Assembly (NCBI GenBank): GCA_018816345.1
Contig: JAHIWG010000017.1
Span: 1-64,000 of the forward strand
Origin: Spirochaetota bacterium
GTDB lineage: Bacteria; Spirochaetota; Spirochaetia; Treponematales; UBA12059
Reading direction: 5' to 3'
Length of the DNA stretch: 64,000 bases
Below the pieces are notes generated by a model. That model made no database searches, had not been told where the DNA came from, and worked only from the letters and a program-made list of their open reading frames with translations. This document shows positions 44,158 to 52,958 of this stretch, piece after piece; the stretch's first letter is position 1; every line of letters begins with the position of its first letter. The position numbers were made by a program, and so were the translations under genes.

Positions 44158-45503
44158 CGAGCGTCCGCCGTCCCCTTGAACAGTAGCCGTCCCGCAGGTT
44201 CCGCCGCGCAGGTCCCGTGGTCGACCGCCATCGCGCCGTCCACGAACACGTAGGCTATCCCCTCCGGCGGCGCGAGCTGGTCGGCGAACGTCGCCTTGTC
44301 GCGTAGCGCTTCAGGGTCGAAGACGACCGCGTCCGCCGGGGAGCCCATAGCGAGGGCGCCCGAGTCGAGCCAGGCCATGGAGGCCGGCAGGCTCGTGGCG
44401 TGCCTGACGGCCTCGGGCCACGACAGGCCCGCCTCGCGAAGGATGCGCAGCGCCCGCGGGAAGGTTCCCGCCGCCCTGGGGTGGCCCTGGCCGTCGTGCA
44501 GGACCCCGTCGGAAGCGACGGCGCAGGAAGGATGCGCGAGGCAGGTGCGTATCTCCTCGCCGTTCATGACGTGGGCGATGACGAGCGCCTCCGGGTCGTT
44601 GGCCCTGAGGTCGGCGTACGACTCGGGCGTCAGCCTCGCGCCCTTGTGCTTGCCGCTAGCGGCCTCGAGGTCGGAAAGCCCTTTCTGCCATCGCTCCTCG
44701 AAACCCGGGTCGAAGACGGCCGAGCCGATGTGCGTGCAGAAGGCGTCGTAGGGGTAGCAGTCGAAGCTCATGTCGAGCCCCTCCGCCTTGGCCGCCTCGA
44801 CGAGGCCCACGGCCTCGGCGCAGTAGCCGAAGGCCGTCATGCTGCCTATATGCGATACCTGCACGCGAACCTTGAAGCGCCTAGCTATGTCGATGACCTC
44901 GCGCACGCCCTCCAGGCAGCGCGGGCCGTCGTAGCGTATATGCACCGATATCCAGCGTTCCGGAAGGCCCGAGAGGAGGGACGCCAGGGCGTCTATCTCC
45001 GCGGGGCTCGTGTTGGGCGCGTACTCGAGGCCGAACGACAGGCCGAAGCTGCCGCGCTCGAGCTCCCCGCGCAATAGGCCTTGCATCCGGGCTATCTCGG
45101 CGGCGGTGGCCGGCCTGTAGGCGTCGTCGATGCCGACCGCCTTCCTGAGCGCGGTATGCCCCGTCTGGTAGGCGAGCTTGAGCATAGGAGCCTGCCGCTT
45201 GGGCTTATAGGCTTCCATCAAGGGCCCCGAGCCGCAGTTGCCGGCTATGGCCGTCGTCACGCCCTGGAGGAGCAGGGCGCGCTGTATCGTGTAGAGATCG
45301 TCCAGCTCCTCGTCGTGCATATGCGTGTCTACGAAGCCGGGCGACACGAAGAGGCCCGCGGCGTCTACGACGCGGGCGGCCTCGGGCGCCTCCCGGCCCA
45401 GGTATGCGACGCGGCCGCCGGCGAAGCCGACGTTCGCCTTAAGGAGCGTCCCCGCGATCGGGTCGACGATCGAGCCTCCAGCGATTAAGGTGTCCAGTCT
45501 CAT
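44154..45503 (-). CDS. N-acyl-D-amino-acid deacylase-like amidohydrolase
   Basis: A 449-residue metal-dependent amidohydrolase. PGFVDTHMHDEELDDL gives the N-terminal HxH-type metal site (here HMH), AGNCGSGP carries the cysteine ligand typical of D-aminoacylases, and SHIGSMTAFG and VASDGVLHDGQGHPRAAGTFPRAL supply the remaining metal ligands and substrate loop. This is the D-aminoacylase subgroup. GGAAGGA precedes ATG 45503. It is downstream of a second amidohydrolase in the same operon and overlaps the racemase gene by 4 bp at the 3' end. Confidence 0.87.
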   Translation of the reverse strand: MRLDTLIAGGSIVDPIAGTLLKANVGFAGGRVAYLGREAPEAARVVDAAGLFVSPGFVDTHMHDEELDDLYTIQRALLLQGVTTAIAGNCGSGPLMEAYKPKRQAPMLKLAYQTGHTALRKAVGIDDAYRPATAAEIARMQGLLRGELERGSFGLSFGLEYAPNTSPAEIDALASLLSGLPERWISVHIRYDGPRCLEGVREVIDIARRFKVRVQVSHIGSMTAFGYCAEAVGLVEAAKAEGLDMSFDCYPYDAFCTHIGSAVFDPGFEERWQKGLSDLEAASGKHKGARLTPESYADLRANDPEALVIAHVMNGEEIRTCLAHPSCAVASDGVLHDGQGHPRAAGTFPRALRILREAGLSWPEAVRHATSLPASMAWLDSGALAMGSPADAVVFDPEALRDKATFADQLAPPEGIAYVFVDGAMAVDHGTCAAEPAGRLLFKGTADAR

Positions 45504-45528
45504 CGATAGTCCTTCCGTAGCAAGAGCG

Positions 45529-47109
45529 TCATATCCGCGCCTTTCCGTTTAAAAGCCCGCGCGCGACTAGGCTCGCTGCGCCCTGGCCGGGGCGATACGG
45601 CTTGCCGGCGAGGAAGAGGCCCTCTACCCGGAGCCCCCGAAGCTCCGCGACGGGCACGGCGAGCGGGTTGCCGTCGAGCACGACCATGTCGGCTATCTTG
45701 CCCGCCTCGAGGCTGCCGCGTTCCCCGTCGTCGAAGCCGACGTAGGCCGCGTTCCTGGTATATAGATCGAGGGCTTCCTGTACGCCGAGGGATTGGCCCG
45801 GCGCGTAATGGTTGCAGGCCGCGTGGATGCCCGCGATGGGATCGGGTACGGTGCACGGGGCGTCCGAGCCGCCTGCCATGACTATGCCCATATCGCGCAT
45901 CGTCCTGAGCGGCGAGAGCCTCATGGCCCGGTCGCCCAGTATCGACTCTAGGTACTCGAGCGGTTCCTGCGCCCAGTCGAGGAAGGCCGGCTGGAGGGCA
46001 ATGGCTATGCCGCGCCGCGCGCAGGCCTCGAGGCCCGCCACGGTCGGAAGGCAGGCGTGGATAATCGTATGCCTATGGTCGTCGCGGGGGAAGTCGTCGA
46101 GGGCGGCCGATATCGACGAGACGGCCTGGTCGAAGGCCGCGTCGCCGATGGCGTGGATCTCTATCTGGAGCCCGGCCCTGTTCGAGGCTACGCAGAAATC
46201 CCTGACCCTGGAGTCCGGGTAGTACAGCACTCCCTTGGCGGCCGCGGGAGCGAGGCCGGCCGCGGGAGCGTACGGCTTCAGCAGCGCCGCGTCGGCCGAT
46301 CCGAAGCAGCCGTCGAGGGCGGTGGCGAAGCATCCGCCTATCCTCGGAAGGCCGCGCTTCCTGACCTTCTCGACGTCCATGGTCTGGAAGAAGACCCGGT
46401 AGGTCATCGGGTTGCGGATCCCCCGGGCGAAGAGGCTCTCGAGCCCGACGTCGAGGTCCATCGGGAACCCCACGCCGGTGACGGAATGCAGCGCCCCGAC
46501 GCCCATGGCGGCCATGGAGTCGATAGCGGAGAGCATGTTGCCCAGCGTGCTCGGAAGCGATACCTTGCCCGTGACGAAGTCCGTGGCGCGGAAGAAGGCC
46601 TCCTGGGTCAGGAGGCCCGAGGCCCCGTCGTAGCCGCGGAGCGAGGCCGTACCCGCGGGCAGGGCCGAGAGGAGCGCCGAGTTGGCTATGGCGGCGTGGC
46701 CGTCGTACTTGACAATGTACGCGGGCCTATTAGGGCACGCCGCGTCGAGGTCGGCCCGGCTAAGAAGACGCCTCTCCGCCACGCTATGGGGCGAGGCCCC
46801 GAAACCGAGGACAATGGAGTCCTTCCGGCTCCCGGCGAAATCGGCGACCGTCTCCTTCGCCTCGGTTATCGACTGGGCGGACCTGACGTCGAGCCCGGCC
46901 GAGAACAGCGCGTACGACATGAAGTGTATATGGGTATCGGTAAAGGCCGGGAGCAGCGCCTTGCCATCGAGCGCGACCCTTGGAAGGCCCCTATAGGCCT
47001 CGGGCAGGCCGTCCCCGACGAAGGCTATCCGGCCGCCGTCCTCGACGAGGAAGCGGTACGCGCCGCCCGCGGCGTCGCAGCTTATAATCGATCCTTCGTA
47101 TACGGTCAT
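45529..47109 (-). CDS. YtcJ-like amidohydrolase
   Basis: A 526-residue amidohydrolase of the YtcJ group. ALLPAFTDTHIHFMSYA holds the HxH metal motif (about residue 61), KYDGHAAIANSALL, EIHAIGDAAFDQAV and AGGSDAPCTVPDPIAGI are the conserved later motifs. GGGGAT precedes ATG 47109. Twenty-five bases separate it from the D-aminoacylase-like gene, so they are cotranscribed. The substrate is unknown; related enzymes hydrolyse N-substituted amides or formamides. Confidence 0.86.
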   Translation of the reverse strand: MTVYEGSIISCDAAGGAYRFLVEDGGRIAFVGDGLPEAYRGLPRVALDGKALLPAFTDTHIHFMSYALFSAGLDVRSAQSITEAKETVADFAGSRKDSIVLGFGASPHSVAERRLLSRADLDAACPNRPAYIVKYDGHAAIANSALLSALPAGTASLRGYDGASGLLTQEAFFRATDFVTGKVSLPSTLGNMLSAIDSMAAMGVGALHSVTGVGFPMDLDVGLESLFARGIRNPMTYRVFFQTMDVEKVRKRGLPRIGGCFATALDGCFGSADAALLKPYAPAAGLAPAAAKGVLYYPDSRVRDFCVASNRAGLQIEIHAIGDAAFDQAVSSISAALDDFPRDDHRHTIIHACLPTVAGLEACARRGIAIALQPAFLDWAQEPLEYLESILGDRAMRLSPLRTMRDMGIVMAGGSDAPCTVPDPIAGIHAACNHYAPGQSLGVQEALDLYTRNAAYVGFDDGERGSLEAGKIADMVVLDGNPLAVPVAELRGLRVEGLFLAGKPYRPGQGAASLVARGLLNGKARI

Positions 47110-47192
47110 GGGATCCCCCTTCGCGCGGCTCTCCGCGAGTATATCCCTACGAGGCGTTCCTGTCCAAGGAAACGCTCCGTACGCCGGGCCCG

Positions 47193-47220
47193 TTGACCTC
47201 GACGCCGGGAGCGCTATAGA
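47193..47220 (+). promoter_or_regulatory. Predicted promoter of the tyrS leader transcript
   Basis: TTGACC (47193-47198) and TATAGA (47215-47220) with a 16-bp spacer. Transcription would begin at about 47226-47229, which would make ATG 47230 a near-leaderless start of the leader peptide unless a further upstream promoter is used. Confidence 0.6.
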
Positions 47221-47298
47221 ATGATCCTCATGACGACCCGTATGCCGGCCTCGGCGCAGTACTATTATTACTCCTCGCGCCGAGCGTACCGGGACTAG
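47221..47298 (+). CDS. Tyrosine-rich leader peptide of tyrS
   Basis: A 25-codon ORF (ATG 47221, or 22 codons from ATG 47230) ending at TAG 47296-47298. Codons 14-17 are four consecutive tyrosines (TAC TAT TAT TAC, 47260-47271) and a fifth follows at 47287-47289. GGGAG lies nine bases before ATG 47221. It is followed by an intrinsic terminator and then tyrS, the arrangement of a ribosome-mediated attenuator in which stalling at Tyr codons signals shortage of charged tRNA-Tyr. CTCGGCGC (47250-47257) can pair with GCGCCGAG (47277-47284) to enclose the Tyr codons. Confidence 0.8.
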   Translation: MILMTTRMPASAQYYYYSSRRAYRD

Positions 47299-47355
47299 CG
47301 CGTCATACCTCGACGCTCGCTGCGGCTCCCGGCTTCGCCGGGAGCCTTTTTTTTT
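47289..47355 (+). terminator. Attenuator: terminator and alternative pairing upstream of tyrS
   Basis: GGCTCCCGGC (47324-47333) and GCCGGGAGCC (47337-47346) form a perfect 10-bp stem with loop TTC, followed by nine T residues. CCGGGA at 47289-47294, within the leader ORF, is complementary to TCCCGG inside the 5' terminator arm (47327-47332), offering an antiterminator when the ribosome stalls upstream on the Tyr codons. Confidence 0.85.
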
Positions 47356-47412
47356 GTATCGCCAAGCGCGCCCCTGGGGCGTCGCAAACCGCTAATCATC
47401 GGAGGCAACGAC

Positions 47413-48656
47413 ATGGGGTACGGAACGAGGGCTTAATCGAGGCGTTCGCGAGGACGACGGACGACGTCGTCAGCCTCGCGGAATTCAGGAGCCTGCTCGA
47501 CTCGGGCAGGAAGCTGAGGATCAAGTTCGGCGCCGACGTCACCGCGCCGTTCCTGCACCTCGGGCACGCGGTCAACCTGTGGATGATGCGGCAGATGCAG
47601 GAGCGCGGGCACCTGGTGCAATTCCTGATAGGCGACTTCACGACGCTCGTCGGGGATCCTACGGGCCGCGACGCCGCGAGGGCGGCGCGAACGCAGGCGG
47701 ATATAGAACGGGACGCGGAATCCTTCATACGGCAAGTAGGATCGATACTAATCACCGACGACCCCGGGCTGTTCGAGGTCCGGCGCAACTCCGAGTGGTG
47801 GGCCGGTAAGCCCCTGGCCGAGTTCATTGGATTATTAGGCGGCGTGACGGCGGCCAGGCTCTCTTCCCGCGACATGTTCCGCGCCAGGGCCGAGGCGGGC
47901 CTCGAGGTAAGGGCCAGCGAGCTCGTCTACCCCGTGCTACAGGGCTGGGACTCGGTAGAGCTTCGCTCCGACGTCACGATCGTCGGGTCCGACCAGCTGT
48001 TCAACGAGTCGATGGGGCGGTTCTTCCAGGAGAAGGCCGGCATGAGGCCCCAGGTGATAGTAACGAGCAGGATCACTCCTGGCCTGGACGGCGTCAAGAA
48101 GCAATCCAAGAGCCTGGGCAATTTCATAGCCCTCGGCGATTCCCCGCGCGAGGCGTTCGGCAAGGCCATGAGCCTGCCGGACGGGTTGGTCGTCCAGTGG
48201 GCCGAGGTCTATACGACCATGTCGATGGAGCGCGTCAGGGAGCTCGAGTCCGGCATGGCGAGCGGGCGGACGAATCCCCGCGACGCGAAGCTGGAACTCG
48301 CCGGGGCCATAGTCGAGCGGCACCACGGCAAGGCGGCCGCGGCCGCGGAGAGGGAGTGGTTCGAGGCTACGTTCTCGAGGAGGGACTTCCCCGCTGACGC
48401 CCCCGCGGTGGCCGTCCGGGCCGGCTGCGTCTCCGCGATCGAGTTGCTCGGAAGCCTCGGTACCGGCCTGTCCAAGAGCGAGCTAAGGAGGCTTATCGCG
48501 GAGGGAGCGGTCGAGATAGGCGGGACGAGGCCGGGCGCGGCGGACGATATCATTGCCATAATGGCCGGCGCGGAACTGCGGGCCAGGATAGGAAGGCGCC
48601 GATTCGCCCTGCTCAGGGCGGACGGGGAAGCGGAGAGCCGCGGAAGCCGAGGCTAA
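47413..48656 (+). CDS. tyrS: Tyrosyl-tRNA synthetase, 5' end out of frame
   Basis: A class I synthetase of about 414 residues charging tRNA-Tyr. The HIGH-like motif is FLHLGHAVN, GDFTTLVGDPTGRD follows, the Tyr-binding VGSDQLFNESMGR is present, the KMSKS-like motif is KKQSKSLGN, and a C-terminal S4 RNA-binding domain starts at LSKSELRRLIAEG. Homology extends upstream to NEGLIEAFARTTDD (from 47424), but this frame has no start codon. The only well-placed ATG (47413, with GGAGG at 47401-47405) is in another frame and stops after seven codons; one extra G in the run 47415-47418 would join them. So there is either a one-base sequence error, a true frameshift or a non-canonical start. The first in-frame ATG, 47583, would lack the HIGH motif. 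Confidence 0.85.
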
Positions 48657-48665
48657 AGGCCGTGA

Positions 48666-48704
48666 GGAAGGGAGCCCGGACGGAACCCGGCCGGGCTCTC
48701 TTCC
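48666..48704. terminator. Bidirectional terminator between tyrS and the YchJ-like gene
   Basis: A 14-bp stem (48666-48679 with 48691-48704, one G-T pair) with an 11-nt loop, between convergent stops. The 3' arm is pyrimidine-rich (CTCTCTTCC). Confidence 0.7.
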
Positions 48705-49186
48705 TACTTACCGCAGCACTGCTTGTACTTCTTGCCGGAGCCGCAGGGGCAGGGCTCGTTGCGGCCTACCTTGGGCGTCGCGCGCACTACCGTGGCGGTC
48801 TTGACGTCGCCCGAGTCGTAGAGCCAGGTCCCGTCCTTCTTGACGAATCGGGCCGTCTCCTTATGCTCGTCCTTCAGGCCGTCCATCACGTAGCTGGCGA
48901 CGAACTCGACGACGCCCTCGGCGTCGGAGGGGCCGCCCTTCTCGGTGCGCAGTATCTTGAGGCCCTTCCAGTCGGCGTTCTCGCTCCAGGAGCGGGTCGC
49001 CTCGGCGTCTATGCCGTCGTCCTCGACGCACGACTTCATGATATAGTCGACCTCGCCCTTGGCGTAGGCCGAATAGCGGGAACGCATCAGCGCCTCGGCG
49101 GTCTGGGCCTTGGCGGCGCCCGAGATGACGGGGCCGCAGCACGCCGAGTAATCGCGGCCGGAGCCGCAGGGACAGAGTTCGCTCAT
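48704..49186 (-). CDS. YchJ family protein with two SEC-C zinc motifs
   Basis: A 160-residue protein framed by two SEC-C motifs: [16 protein letters not shown] at the N-terminus and [17 protein letters not shown] at the C-terminus, each a Cys3His/Cys4-type zinc site like that in SecA. The middle (residues about 25-130, [20 protein letters not shown]) matches the YchJ NTF2-like domain. Function unknown. Single gene converging on tyrS. Confidence 0.88.
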   Translation of the reverse strand: MSELCPCGSGRDYSACCGPVISGAAKAQTAEALMRSRYSAYAKGEVDYIMKSCVEDDGIDAEATRSWSENADWKGLKILRTEKGGPSDAEGVVEFVASYVMDGLKDEHKETARFVKKDGTWLYDSGDVKTATVVRATPKVGRNEPCPCGSGKKYKQCCGK

Positions 49187-49236
49187 GGATTATCCTCCGG
49201 AGACACCTTTGTACCTCGAAGCCGGCCCCCGGGACA

Positions 49237-49280
49237 AGGGGCGCGCCGGACTAGGGGCGCGCCGGACTAGGGGCGCGCGG
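49237..49280 (+). repeat. 16-bp tandem repeat upstream of the AraC-family gene
   Basis: AGGGGCGCGCCGGACT occurs twice in tandem with a third partial copy (AGGGGCGCGCGG). It lies between the YchJ-like start and the araC-type gene, whose own AT-rich promoter-like stretch follows at about 49281-49320. Confidence 0.75.
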
Positions 49281-49347
49281 CAAATTTTCGCTATGACGAT
49301 TAAAATCGTAGTATACTCCCCGACGTTGCTATGGACGTGGAGACCCG

Positions 49348-50460
49348 ATGATAAGCATCCTGTACGACTTCTTCCGCAGTTCCAGCGGACTGGCCCTCAT
49401 GGTGATAGGCATAGGATTCTTCATAGAGCCCGGCCGGAAGCGCGTCCGGATGGCCTTCGGGGCGCTTTTCCTCGCCACCGGCGCGCTCTTCGTCTTCAGC
49501 TGGATCAGCGAGTACCGCCTGCCCCCGCCGCTGGTCGACAGGTTCCTCCTCATCGCCATAATCTTCGTCCTGAGCCAGGCTCTCTTCGAGATAACCCTGT
49601 TCCTCTTCGGCGACGAGGCGAGGCGCGGGACCAAGCGCAAGGTCTATATAGCCGGCGCGGCCTGGTCGGCGCTACTATTGGCGCTTCCGTACCTGGACCC
49701 GGTCATTGACTCGCCCGTAGTGATGGTGAGCGTCGAGGACGGCCAGTCCCTCGGGCTATTCCACGCCGTCTCGTACGTGGGCGCCTACGCCTGGCCGATA
49801 GTCATATCGGTCCTGGCCCTGAGATCGGGGCGCTGGCATCCTTCCGACCTGCCCAGGGGGAAAGGCGCCGTTCGCGTCCTGTCATGCGGGGTAGGCGTCG
49901 TCCTAGTCACGATATGCGCTATTGGCGCGGCGATCCTTACTGACCGCAAGATCCCGTATAGGATCGGGCAATCCGCTCTGCAGGCACAGCTCTTAGCCTG
50001 GTATTTCTATATCCGAGCCAATCCGGACGTGTTCGCCGAGGCGCGCAGGGAGATAGGCGTCGAGCACAAGAGGCGCCAGGGACTCGGGCCGGCCGAGGCC
50101 GCCATGATAGGAGGTCGCCTCGAGCAGCTCGCCAACTCTCAGCGCGTTTTCGTCGACCCGGACCTCGACCTAGCCACGCTCGCCAGGGCCGTCGGCGTCC
50201 CGTCCTACAAGCTCTCCCAGTACTTCAACTCCCACAAGGGCTCGAGCTTCTCATCGTGGCTTAACGCGGCGAGGATAGAGCGGGCCTGCGAGCTCCTCCT
50301 GGGCCGCGACGACCTGGGCATACTCGATATCGCCTTCGAGGTAGGCTATTCTTCGAAGGGCGCCTTCAACGGACAGTTCCATCGCCGCGTCGGCATGACC
50401 CCGAGCGAGTATAGGGCCGCGAGGAAGTCGCGTCTCCAGGGTACTGTTTCGTTGAAATAG
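49348..50460 (+). CDS. Membrane-bound AraC-family transcriptional regulator
   Basis: A 370-residue protein with about seven TM segments in residues 10-225 and a C-terminal AraC HTH domain (LATLARAVGVPSYKLSQYFN, then ILDIAFEVGYSSKGAFNGQFHRRVGMTPSEYR). This 7TM-AraC architecture is typical of surface-signal regulators in spirochaetes and relatives. GGAG precedes ATG 49348. It directly precedes a lipoprotein gene by 69 bp, and fragments of the same gene precede other lipoproteins downstream, so it is probably part of a regulator-lipoprotein module. Confidence 0.87.
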   Translation: MISILYDFFRSSSGLALMVIGIGFFIEPGRKRVRMAFGALFLATGALFVFSWISEYRLPPPLVDRFLLIAIIFVLSQALFEITLFLFGDEARRGTKRKVYIAGAAWSALLLALPYLDPVIDSPVVMVSVEDGQSLGLFHAVSYVGAYAWPIVISVLALRSGRWHPSDLPRGKGAVRVLSCGVGVVLVTICAIGAAILTDRKIPYRIGQSALQAQLLAWYFYIRANPDVFAEARREIGVEHKRRQGLGPAEAAMIGGRLEQLANSQRVFVDPDLDLATLARAVGVPSYKLSQYFNSHKGSSFSSWLNAARIERACELLLGRDDLGILDIAFEVGYSSKGAFNGQFHRRVGMTPSEYRAARKSRLQGTVSLK

Positions 50461-50529
50461 GACGACATACGCACGCGTGCCCGATATAGCTATCCATGAG
50501 GATGGACTACCCATCCCGTGGAGGTTCTC

Positions 50530-52731
50530 TTGGCGTATCTGGCATCCCCGGGCCGAGGCCGCTCGGTCGGCGCGGAATTTATCGTGCTTCTGTTCCTCTC
50601 GACGGCCCTCGCGGCCTGCCGGTCCCCGCTGGCCCTCGACGCGAAGCATGTCGATTGCTCGATGTCGTTCGTCCTCAGCGGGGTCTCCGCGTCACCAGTA
50701 GGCGAAGGCGACTCCCGCGCCAGGCTAATACTGCCCAGCTCCTCGCGGCTGACCGTCACGTTAAGGCCCGAAGGAGAGCACTCGGTTGGACTCTTATCGT
50801 CCGTTGTCGATATCGCCGCGGGCGCTACGAGCGTCGAAGTAGCCTTCCTGAATGTCCCGCTCGGATCGTACGCCGTCAAGGCCGAGGCTAGCGACGCGAC
50901 GGGGACCGTCCTCTTCCGCCAGGAATCTTTAATCGAGCTCGGATCGGAAAGCAAGGCCATCGACCTCTGCCTGGTCCCCGTGGCCGCTGAGGGCAGTCCC
51001 TTCGTCTATCTCGAGTCTGCAAGATCCATCCTGCAGACGTTCTCGGCCTACGAGGCTAAGACCTGGACCGTTCCCCGGGCCGCGTTCGCGGACGGCGCCA
51101 TGAGCCTCGTGGCCGAGCGCACGGCGGGACTCCTCCTCTTCGTGCAGAACTCGCGCGGCCTTCTACTCAACAGCGATTCCTCTGAACGGACCGTGGATTG
51201 CTCTACCCTTACCGGCGAATCGCTTGTCTATATAACGCTCTACAACAAGAGCGCCGTCGCCGGGAGGGCCTCCCTATCCTTGAACGTGCCCCGCACGCCT
51301 GCGGCCAGGTGGACCTTCGAGGTCGCATCGACGACCGACTTCCCCGAGTCCGTAGGGGGGATAGTAGCGACGAGATCCGGCGCGTCCCAGGTCGTGGAGT
51401 GGTATAACTACCGTAGCGCGGGCGCTCTACTCCTTGCCTCGTCGCAATCGTCGTATCTCAGCTTGTCATCGTCTACCCATGCCGACGCGCCGCCGCCGTG
51501 GACCGTGTGCGCATGGCTGCAGACGACCGACCTGTCTAAGACACAGGCCTTGCTATCGGGCTCGGAAGGCCAGACGCTACTCGCGGCAGATTCCAGCCAA
51601 CGCGTCGGCGTCGTCGTCGGAGGCGTTGCCTACGCTTTCTCATCGAGCATAGACAATTACGTTTGGACCCACGTAGCCATAGTCAACACCGGCCACGATA
51701 TAAGGCTCTACGTTGACGGCGTACTTGACGGCGTCACCATTACCGATACCGCGGCCGTGGCCATGAAGCTGCCCCTGAGCGTCATCGGCAACGACGCGGG
51801 CTCTAATTTCTTCGAGGGCCGCATCGACGACCTCCGGGCCTACCGCGTGGCACTGTCCGCGAGCGAGGTAGCTTCGCTTCTCGCATCATACCCCAAGGAA
51901 CTTAGCTATGGCGGCGATTCGCACGGCAGCGTTAGCGTGAGCCCCGATTTGAGTTACTACGAGCCGGGGACCGTAGTGACGCTGACCGCCGTCCCCAATG
52001 ACGCCACTTGGAAGTTCGACGGCTGGTCGGGAAACGCGAGCGGTTACGATCTTACGACAACGATCGTCATGGACGCCGACAAGACAGTCGCGGCGGCCTT
52101 CGCGACAGCGGTGCCGAGGCATAGCATCGTCTTCAACTTGAACGGAGGGACCGGCTCCCTCCCGAGTATAGTCGACGTCATTTCCGGGGAGGAACGATCG
52201 ATTCCCGTTCCCGATAATAGTGTCATGTTAGCCGGTACCCCAAATAGGCATTTCCCCTGCTGGACCGAGGCCTCCGACGGTAGCGGAGCCCAATACTGGC
52301 CGGGCGATACGTTCACGGTCGATAGGGACATAGCGCTCTACGCTAATTGGACCGTCGACGACGCTCCGCCCTGGGATGGGCGCGGAAGCGCTCCGATCAT
52401 CGCCGCGGGAGCGAGCAAGCACGGGTATATCCAGGAAATGAACGACGAGGATACGTATAGGATCCAGGTAACGGCTAACGGTACCCTGAGCATGAACGTC
52501 GAGATGAGGGCGAGGCAGGAACTGTTCGACGCTTGGCTGTACGATCAAGCCGGTAACCTTATCGACTATTCTCTCACGAATGACGGCGGCGCTACCTATA
52601 CAGTCGTCTCCGCGGCGGCTACGGCTGGATTCTATTATCTCCGGGTTACTTGGCGTAGTGGATACTCGCTCGGCATTTGGAATCCCGACTTGATAGGAGA
52701 TTATAATATAATCACTACCTTTATTCCGTAG
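50530..52731 (+). CDS. Surface lipoprotein 1: LamG-like plus InlB-type repeats
   Basis: A 733-residue lipoprotein (lipobox TALAAC at about 29). After the N-terminal domain shared by all five lipoproteins here (CRSP, SFVLSG, RLILPSSSRLTVTL, DVPLG-type VPLGSYAVKAEA) comes a concanavalin/LamG-like domain (about 260-455, WTVCAWLQTTD, IRLYVDGVLDG, GRIDDLRAYRVALSASEV), a bacterial repeat (GTVVTLTAVPNDATWKFDGW), an InlB/Listeria-Bacteroides repeat (VFNLNGGTGSLPSI...ALYANWT) and a C-terminal PPC-like beta domain. The start is TTG 50530 with GGAGG five bases upstream; GTG 50518 is an alternative. It probably binds glycans or matrix at the cell surface. Confidence 0.83.
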   Translation: MAYLASPGRGRSVGAEFIVLLFLSTALAACRSPLALDAKHVDCSMSFVLSGVSASPVGEGDSRARLILPSSSRLTVTLRPEGEHSVGLLSSVVDIAAGATSVEVAFLNVPLGSYAVKAEASDATGTVLFRQESLIELGSESKAIDLCLVPVAAEGSPFVYLESARSILQTFSAYEAKTWTVPRAAFADGAMSLVAERTAGLLLFVQNSRGLLLNSDSSERTVDCSTLTGESLVYITLYNKSAVAGRASLSLNVPRTPAARWTFEVASTTDFPESVGGIVATRSGASQVVEWYNYRSAGALLLASSQSSYLSLSSSTHADAPPPWTVCAWLQTTDLSKTQALLSGSEGQTLLAADSSQRVGVVVGGVAYAFSSSIDNYVWTHVAIVNTGHDIRLYVDGVLDGVTITDTAAVAMKLPLSVIGNDAGSNFFEGRIDDLRAYRVALSASEVASLLASYPKELSYGGDSHGSVSVSPDLSYYEPGTVVTLTAVPNDATWKFDGWSGNASGYDLTTTIVMDADKTVAAAFATAVPRHSIVFNLNGGTGSLPSIVDVISGEERSIPVPDNSVMLAGTPNRHFPCWTEASDGSGAQYWPGDTFTVDRDIALYANWTVDDAPPWDGRGSAPIIAAGASKHGYIQEMNDEDTYRIQVTANGTLSMNVEMRARQELFDAWLYDQAGNLIDYSLTNDGGATYTVVSAAATAGFYYLRVTWRSGYSLGIWNPDLIGDYNIITTFIP

Positions 52732-52736
52732 GGACC

Positions 52737-52773
52737 GAATCGAGCCCCGAGACAAAGACACGGGGCTCGATTC
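52737..52773. terminator. Hairpin after lipoprotein 1
   Basis: A perfect 13-bp stem (GAATCGAGCCCCG with CGGGGCTCGATTC) and an 11-nt loop begin 6 bp after the stop codon. No T run. Confidence 0.65.
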
Positions 52774-52780
52774 GCGGCTT

Positions 52781-52897
52781 ATCGCGGCGAGGCTGGAGCG
52801 GGCCCGCGAGCTACTCCCGGGCCGCGAGGAAGTCGATCCGGCCTCGTCCGTAGACCGGGCTGGGAGAACGTTCGGATTACGCGAATTTGGACGATAG
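52781..52897 (+). pseudogene. Remnant of the AraC-family gene (HTH fragment)
   Basis: The frame reads AARLERARELLPGREEVDPA then VDRAGRTFGLREFGR and a stop at 52895-52897. It aligns with AARIERACELLLGRDDLG...FEVGYSSKGAFNGQFHR of the intact AraC-family protein at 49348-50460. Only about 38 codons survive. It lies just before lipoprotein 2, as the intact gene lies before lipoprotein 1, indicating duplication of a regulator-lipoprotein unit followed by decay. Confidence 0.75.
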
Positions 52898-52958
52898 GCT
52901 CGCGCGCGCGCTGTATAACTACGGGCCGAACTATCCGTTATCCCGGAGGCTCCTCGCC

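Noticed and set aside
47193..47412. T-box riboswitch upstream of tyrS
   Set aside because: The leader is only about 200 bp, no T-box or specifier-loop sequence is seen, and the Tyr-rich ORF with terminator explains the region better.
52887..52958. Longer N-terminus for lipoprotein 2 from 52887
   Set aside because: It overlaps the araC remnant, has no ribosome site, and would place the lipobox too far from the start; ATG 52959 fits.
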